Assembly (NCBI RefSeq): GCF_000003815.2
Contig: NC_049994.1
Location: forward strand, 18,402,268 to 18,425,471
DNA length: 23,204 nt
Direction: 5' to 3'
Source: Branchiostoma floridae
Lineage: Eukaryota > Chordata > Leptocardii > Amphioxiformes > Branchiostomatidae
The notes below the pieces were generated by a model. The model was not told where the DNA came from and searched no databases. It saw only the letters and a program-made list of their open reading frames with translations. Made by a program: the position numbers and the translations under genes. Below, piece after piece: positions 17,942 to 23,204 of this stretch. Position 1 is the first letter of the stretch. Each line of letters starts with the position of its first letter.

Positions 17942-19573
17942 ATGGCAACGGCAGGACATGGGTCTCCCACCGAAGTAGAGCAGGATCGCCATGATGGGTC
18001 TCTCATCGGGGTTTCCCATATTGACTTTGACCACACATCAAACAATGCTGAAGACCAGACAGCAGACAGAAAGGTCAACTTGAGTAGTGCAGCTAGTAAG
18101 CATTCAGGAGAAAAGCCCTACAAGTGTGACCGCTCTGACTTTTCTACAGCAACGAAATCTCACTTAGATGATCTATCAACTCAAATCGGCGACAAACCCT
18201 ACAAGTGTGGGGAGTGTGGGTACAGAACAGCTCAAATGTCTGACTTATCCCGACATATGAGAACTCATACTGGAGACAAACCCTACAAGTGCGACCAGTG
18301 TGACTATTCTGCGGTGCACAAAAGTAATGTAGACAACCATATAGCAGCAAAACACAGTGGTGAGAAGCCCTACATGTGTGGGGAGTGTGGGTACAGAACA
18401 GCTCTAAAGTCTACCTTATTGCAACATATCAGAATCCATACCGGAGAAAAACCCTACAAGTGCTACCAGTGCGACCATTCTGCTTCACGGAAATCCAGTT
18501 TGGATATGCATATAGCAGCAAAACACACACGTGAAAAACCCTACAAGTGTGACCGGTGCGACTATTCTTCAACACAGAAAACCCATCTTCGCTACCATAT
18601 AGCAGCAAAACATGGTGGTGAGAATCCCTACATGTGTGGGGAGTGTGGATACAGGACAGCTCAAAAGTGTCACTTATCTGAGCATATGAGAACCCACACA
18701 AGTGAAAAAAACTACAAATGTGACCTGTGCGACTATTCGGCAGCACAGAGATCGGCTTTGGTCACACATACACAACGACATCACACTGATGAAAAACCCT
18801 TTAAGTGTGAGGAGTGTGGGTTTAGAACAACTCATAAATCTAAGCTATCAATACATATGCGAACCCATACTGGAGAAAAACCCTACAAGTGTGACCAGTG
18901 TGACTATTCTGCTGCAGTGAAATCCCATTTGGACCAGCATCGCACAAAACACACGGGTGAGAAACCCTACAAGTGTGACCAGTGTGACTATTCTGCAGCA
19001 CAGAAGGTCCTCCTGGACAACCATACAGCAGCAAAACACACTGGTGAGAAACCCTACATGTGTGGGGAGTGTGGGTTCAGAACAACTACAAAATCTAAGT
19101 TATCAATACACTTGTTAACCCATACTGGAGAAAAACCCTACAAGTGTGACAAGTGCGACTATTCTGCAACACGGAAATCCACTTTGGACCAGCATCGCAC
19201 AAAACACACGGGTGACAAACCCTACATGTGTGGGGAGTGTGGGTACAGGTCAGCTCAAAAGTCCACCTTATCCCAACATATGAGAACCCACACGGGAGAA
19301 AAACCCTACAAGTGTGACCAGTGTGACTATTCTGCAGCACGGAAATCCACTTTGGACGAACATAGGGCAACAACGCACACTGATGAAAAACCCTACATGT
19401 GTGAAAAGTGTGGGTACAAGACAGCTCGGAAGTCTGACCTGTCTAAACACATGACTAGAAAGGCCGACATTTGCTTGAGAGCAAATACAGCATATTTCAG
19501 CCATCTCCTTCCCCAAGCAACAATGGACTATTCCAAAATCACCCATGTGCAAAAATGGAACTCTTCTGCTTAA
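17942..19573 (+). CDS. C2H2 zinc-finger protein, gene 4 of the cluster (longest)
   Basis: A single coding exon gives 543 residues. The start ATGGCAACG lies 7 bases after the acceptor. The leader (residues 1-59) is of the family type. Finger 1 (from residue 60) is dead: its second Cys is Ser (CDRSD) and both His positions are lost. Fingers 2-15 keep all ligands. Finger 16 (from residue 485) keeps both Cys and the first His but reads HMTRK, so the second His is lost. The protein then has a unique tail of about 38 residues ending WNSSA. The alternation breaks at fingers 5-6 and 10-11, consistent with single-finger gain or loss. The stop codon TAA is the last three bases of a TTAA that flanks a piggyBac-type element, so the gene's 3' untranslated region now lies in transposon sequence. 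A nuclear DNA-binding role is inferred. Confidence 0.85.
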   Translation: MATAGHGSPTEVEQDRHDGSLIGVSHIDFDHTSNNAEDQTADRKVNLSSAASKHSGEKPYKCDRSDFSTATKSHLDDLSTQIGDKPYKCGECGYRTAQMSDLSRHMRTHTGDKPYKCDQCDYSAVHKSNVDNHIAAKHSGEKPYMCGECGYRTALKSTLLQHIRIHTGEKPYKCYQCDHSASRKSSLDMHIAAKHTREKPYKCDRCDYSSTQKTHLRYHIAAKHGGENPYMCGECGYRTAQKCHLSEHMRTHTSEKNYKCDLCDYSAAQRSALVTHTQRHHTDEKPFKCEECGFRTTHKSKLSIHMRTHTGEKPYKCDQCDYSAAVKSHLDQHRTKHTGEKPYKCDQCDYSAAQKVLLDNHTAAKHTGEKPYMCGECGFRTTTKSKLSIHLLTHTGEKPYKCDKCDYSATRKSTLDQHRTKHTGDKPYMCGECGYRSAQKSTLSQHMRTHTGEKPYKCDQCDYSAARKSTLDEHRATTHTDEKPYMCEKCGYKTARKSDLSKHMTRKADICLRANTAYFSHLLPQATMDYSKITHVQKWNSSA

Positions 19574-20545
19574 CCCTCAAGCACCCGACCTATTTTTGCG
19601 ACTAAAATGACCGAGTGGGGTCCAAACGGACCCCAAAATGTTTTGTTCATAAAATCTCAGTTTCAATTCCTATCGGTGATCATTGTGCATACATTGCTTT
19701 GTCAATGTAAGAGGAAGATTTTGACATGATAAGAGGTTGCTAATTCCACCTCATTATCATAATTTATGCAAACGATCAGAAGGACCATATTTAGCAATAA
19801 ACCTATTCTGACCAGAGAGGGGAATTTTGAGGCTCTCAGCAACCTTTATGTTGCATAACTCATGAACGACTAGCGCTAAAGCTACGAAACTTAGTTATAT
19901 ATCACAAAATATTGTTAGCAAAATTTTTTTGGCAATAAAGTAAATTTATCATTATTTAGTGTTGCCATGGCAACGGAATTATGACGGGCATATTTTTGCC
20001 AAAATTTGCCAATTTCGATTTAAACAAGGTTTTCTTGGTAAACAATGCTTGTTTTCTTACAACAATAAAATTCTATGAAATTCAATGCTATGTACATGAT
20101 TCAAAATTTATAATTTATGCTAATTTCAAGACGTCATTAGTCAAAATCCAAGATGGCCGCCCTTATTAGTTTAATGACGTCATAATGTCGTCATATCATT
20201 TGGTGATGACACATAAGTTTGTATGAGGATTTAGTTTTAAATGTTTATCATGCTCTGAAAGTTTGGTGGTGATAGGATAAGTAGTTAGGGAGTTAGACTC
20301 AAAAGTTTGTTTGAAAAACTGCACATTTTGGCTGGGGTCCGTTTGGACCCCAGACGGACTGATCACGGACTTTCTTTATAGCTTCCACAGTATTGGACCA
20401 ATCTTCATAAAAACTTAGGAGAAGGTATAAAAGATGTTGGCTGACAAAGTCACGGAAGGATTTTTTCTTCAGATTAAAAATGTTCAAATGGCACTGCAAA
20501 ATGTACGTCTGGGGTCCAAACGGACCCCACTCGGGTGTTTGAGGG
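19574..20545. mobile_element. piggyBac-type non-autonomous element (972 bp)
   Basis: The left end is CCCTCAAGCACCCGA and the right end is TCGGGTGTTTGAGGG, imperfect terminal inverted repeats of 15 bases (one mismatch). TTAA lies at 19570-19573, and NTAA at 20546-20549, where N is presumably T. TTAA duplication and CCC...GGG termini are diagnostic of the piggyBac superfamily. There is no transposase frame, so it must be mobilised in trans. An 18-base palindrome GGGGTCCAAACGGACCCC occurs at 19617-19634 and 20511-20528, and in reverse at 20334-20351. AATAAA occurs at 19796-19801 and 19934-19939 and could serve the 3' end of gene 4. A CAAGATGGCCGC (YY1-like) motif lies near 20149. Confidence 0.8.
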
Positions 20546-20549
20546 NTAA

Positions 20550-20753
20550 ACTTTCGCGATGGTTTAATGTTCGCGGTTTTCGCGTTGGCCGCTTCACCGC
20601 GAATTTAAAACCACTGCGAACATTTTTCCATGGCAGTAAGAGACTACAGTGCATGGTGCTACCACGAAATTTAATCCACCGCGAAAAGTCCTTTTTCCTG
20701 CTACCGTGAAATTAAATCGCCGCGAACTTAAATGCATTTACAGTATCTGGTAG
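20550..20753. repeat. CGCGAA-rich dispersed repeat, left end missing
   Basis: Repeated CGCGAA/TTCGCG-type words in both orientations (TTTCGCGATGG, TTCGCGGTTTTCGCG, CACCGCGAATTT, CACCGCGAAAAG, GCCGCGAACTTAAATGC) end in AAATGCATTTACAGTAT. This resembles a dispersed MITE-like family of marine invertebrate genomes (a recollection, not checked). The expected mirror end is absent on the left, where the piggyBac-type element abuts. Confidence 0.45.
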
Positions 20754-21114
20754 GTTCAGGGTGGAGAAGGGAGGCCGGATGGGTAGTAGTGTATGAAGAA
20801 CACTGGCAATACTATGCACAACACCAATGTCAAACTAACATTACTGTCTCTGATTATTACAATGCTTTTAACACTGCCCATCACTGGGGAACATTCACCT
20901 TCGGCCTGTTCTTTTATCCAATTTTTTTTTTTCAGCTTGTCCGAAAATTACCATAGAAGTAGTACTGTATATTGAATTGACCCTGCTCTTACAAATCAGA
21001 AAAGACAGTCACTTGATTTCACACAAGTTTACTTCACAGTTCATCACATTAAACACTCCGAGTGTAGCATCATCATAAGTCTACTAATATATAGTGTAGT
21101 GACAGTACAAGTTA
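20754..21114. other. Intergenic DNA, no gene seen
   Basis: A T-rich AG site (TTTTTTTTTTCAG at about 20923-20935) resembles a splice acceptor, but no convincing exon follows. Short frames have no recognisable content. Confidence 0.4.
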
Positions 21115-21492
21115 GGCCACACCAATTTTATTTATTGTTTCTCGGTTGTTGTTTTTTTCAGAAAAAAATTGGGTCGGTTGGTCGAAAAAAAAATCTAAAA
21201 ACTTTTCAAAATGTCGGAGGTAGGAGGGATCGGACAGGAAAACCTAAACTTTCAACATTTGGGGGGTCACTGGTACCAAAGTCCACAGTTTGAAGAAAAA
21301 TGAAAACGTACTGTTCAAAATAGGCACGTACAGCTACTGGAATTTGAGGCCCATAGTTAAATTGAGAAAGGTGAGGCAGTGAAATTTTGTCAACACAAGG
21401 TGTGGCCATCAATTTGGAAAATTTTTGTTGTTTTTCAAATCGGAAAAAAATAGGGTTCGGCAATCCGAGAAACAAATAAAATTGTTGTGGCC
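21115..21492. mobile_element. Harbinger-type MITE (378 bp)
   Basis: The left terminus is GGCCACACCAATTTTATTT. The right terminus, reverse-complemented, is GGCCACAACAATTTTATTT, and the match continues as GTTTCTCGG. TTA flanks both sides (21112-21114 and 21493-21495), a 3-base duplication typical of PIF/Harbinger elements. There is no transposase. Read on -, the overlapping AATAAATAAA at 21136-21127 could act as a poly(A) signal downstream of the - strand zinc-finger gene. Confidence 0.7.
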
Positions 21493-21495
21493 TTA

Positions 21496-21734
21496 GTAAA
21501 CGTGAGGAAATAAAGAGCCACTAATGTCATGTACATTTCTTACACTTCAGCACAACATTTTGTAGGAAGTTCTTAGTTAGTTGAAAGTTAAGCATCAGGA
21601 TTGATGCTTAAAAAACAAAGGATTGTCTATTTTAGATTTGACAGAAATGTTTTGCTGTTGAGTTACATAACGCTCTATCAATTTAACTTACAGTACTTCA
21701 AACAATGCAAACACTTCTTGGTTGACATCTGATT
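21496..21734. other. 3' flank of the - strand zinc-finger gene
   Basis: AT-rich, with no gene recognised. It probably holds the 3' untranslated region of the gene to its right. Confidence 0.35.
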
Positions 21735-21789
21735 CCGGGGCTGGATAATCACACTGCTCACACATGTATTTTCTCACCTGTATGAGTTT

Positions 21790-22796
21790 TCATATGTGTA
21801 TGAGTTTTTCATATGTTGGGATAAGGGCACACTTCCAAGTGGTCCTGTACCCACACTCCCCACACATGTAGGGCTTATCACCAGTGTGTTTGGCCAAATG
21901 TTTGTTCAAGCTGGACTTATTACCAGCAGAATAGTCACACTGGTCACACTTGTACGGTTTCTCACCAGTATGGGTTCTCATATGTTCGGATAAATGATAT
22001 TTCTTAGATGTCCTGTACCCACACTCCCCACACATGTAGGGTTTGTCACCAGTGTGAGTTCTCATGTGTTGGGATAAGTAAGACTTCCAAGCTGTCCTGT
22101 ACCCACACTCCCCACACATGTAGGGTTTCTCACCGGTGTGTGTGGCTATATGTTGGTCCAAATTAGATTTCTGTGCAGCGGAATAATCACACTGGTCACA
22201 CTTGTAGGGCTTTTCACCAGTATGAGTTTTCATATGTTTGTATATGTTAGTCTTGTGAGCTGTCCTGTACCCACACTCCCCACACATGTAGGGTTTTTCT
22301 CCCGAGTGTTTTGCTAGATGGCTGTCCAAAGTGTATTTCCGTGCAGCAGAATAGTCACACTGGTCACACTTGTAGGGTTTCTCGCCGGTATGGGTTCTCA
22401 TGTGTTTAGATAAGGTAGACTTGTGAGCTGCCCTGTACCCACACTCCCCACACATGTAAGGTTTCTCACCAGTGTGTTTGGTTAGATGTTTGTCCAAGGT
22501 GGATTTCCGTGCAGCTGAATAATCACACTGGTCACACTTGTAGGGTTTTTCACCAGTGTGGGTTCTCATATGTTTGGATAAGTCGGACTTGCGAGCTGCC
22601 CTGTACCCACACTCGCCACACATGTAGGGTTTCTCTCCAGTTTGTGGTTCTGGATGCTTGTCCAAACTGGGTTTGTTTCCTGTCGGCTTGTCTTCGATCT
22701 TGATTGCATCTCTGTCCCATAAACTTCAGTAGGAGACCCATCACAGAAGTCCTGGGGAACAGCAGTGGGACACCAATTACCTGTAACCTCTGCCAT
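21790..22796 (-). pseudogene. C2H2 zinc-finger gene 5 (frameshifted leader, broken last finger)
   Basis: On -, the acceptor TTTTGTCCATTAG is followed by GTCAGACATGGCAG, the same exon start as gene 2. The leader (MAEVTGNWCPTAV...DFCDGSPTEV) aligns with gene 2 (NRCDGSPAEV). After that the frame is wrong: translation from this ATG stops after 76 residues, at 22566. The finger frame opens only at a TGA near 22726 and has no ATG before finger 1. Nine intact fingers follow (Y of finger 1 near nt 22626). Fingers 7 and 8 are both of the GEC type. Finger 10 loses its His end after a one-base insertion (TGTGCCCTTATCC). Remnants of another finger (CATATGAAAACTCATACAGG, about 21794-21775 on -, then TGTGAGCAGTGTGATTAT) lie beyond. 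It is either a young pseudogene or an assembly indel; the intact array argues that inactivation is recent. Orientation is opposite to the other four. Confidence 0.7.
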
Positions 22797-23204
22797 GTCT
22801 GACCTAATGGACAAAAGGCTTGAAAAGATGAAACACATTAACTGAGCATACAACCATTAACCATAGTGTCTAGAGTATTTCTTTTTACTGATACAAAAAG
22901 CGCAAACTTGCTACAACAGCTGTCCGGCCTCCACTCCCATCGGATCGTAATGACGTTAAAATGTGGACCCGACTTTCTTTCCCTTAATGCCCCCCCCCCT
23001 TTATTTTCATCCAAAGTTTAACCACACATGAGTTGTCATGTGTTGCCAAGCTGTAAATATTTTCATTTTTGTAATACTTTTCTCATTTTTATGCTAAGAG
23101 AAATGACCCTCGAAAGACACGTAGTTTCGCATCCCCCTTCATTTCCTCACCCCGAAAAGTCTTTACATTCCGTCCTAAACTATGTGAATATATAAGAAGT
23201 CGGT
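22797..23204. other. Upstream region of zinc-finger gene 5
   Basis: The splice acceptor on - ends at 22804, so the rest should be intron. A C10 tract lies at 22990-22999. Read on -, GAAATGAAGGGGGATGCGAA (about 23143-23124) resembles the G-run region of the other cassettes' introns, a weak hint of the same promoter-intron block. The non-coding first exon and DR1 site are not in the window. Confidence 0.4.

Noticed and set aside
3312-19505. CRISPR-like or satellite array
   Set aside because: The regular 84-base periodicity is fully explained by translated C2H2 fingers with conserved ligands and linkers.
20732-20956. 74-codon frame on + (MHLQYLVGSG...)
   Set aside because: It begins in the tail of a dispersed repeat, is of low complexity at its end, and has no splice or promoter support.
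21099-21293. Short frames inside the Harbinger-type MITE
   Set aside because: They fall within a 378-bp non-autonomous element and show no transposase motifs.

Overview
The window looks like nuclear DNA from an invertebrate deuterostome, most likely a lancelet (Branchiostoma). That assignment is an inference from AT-rich intergenic DNA, GT-AG introns, kinesin-light-chain-like TPR repeats, large C2H2 zinc-finger arrays without a KRAB domain, and several MITE-type elements. No database search was possible. One 100-base N gap (3060-3159) and a single N (20546) show that it is a draft assembly.

Layout. 1-1387 is the 3' coding end of a TPR protein. 1388-3059 is non-coding, with a candidate short LTR at 1940-2165. 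From 3177 the window is dominated by a family of C2H2 zinc-finger genes: four on + (coding 3184-4146, 7670-8590, 14031-14876, 17942-19573) and one on - (22796-21790, frameshifted). The + genes are tandem cassettes. Where it can be seen, each has a non-coding first exon ending at a conserved AGCAG|GTAA donor, an intron of about 0.9-1.3 kb, and one coding exon starting a few bases after the acceptor with ATGGCAAC. Each protein has a leader of about 55-60 residues with no domain I recognise, then 8-16 fingers in an alternating two-finger pattern (YMCGECGYR / YKCDQCDYS). Contact residues vary on a near-constant framework, as expected of a family diversifying in DNA specificity. Three cassette promoters share a nuclear-receptor-type DR1 element, degenerate in one of them.

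Decay and rearrangement. Finger remnants lie beyond the stop in three genes. Gene 3 has a 335-bp tandem copy of its 3' end. The - strand gene has a frameshift between leader and fingers. Flanking blocks are duplicated between and within cassettes.

Insertions. A 3.46-kb block (9497-12957), flanked by a 10-bp direct repeat, interrupts the promoter of cassette 3. It carries what I read as a complete five-exon - strand gene (about 111 aa, unrecognised) and a CpG-rich first exon on +. A 972-bp piggyBac-type element (19574-20545) sits in a TTAA that contains the stop codon of gene 4. A 378-bp Harbinger-type MITE (21115-21492) and a CGCGAA-rich repeat (about 20550-20753) lie downstream.

The genes probably act as nuclear DNA-binding regulators, and the cluster resembles a rapidly evolving zinc-finger nursery. 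The targets cannot be read from the sequence.
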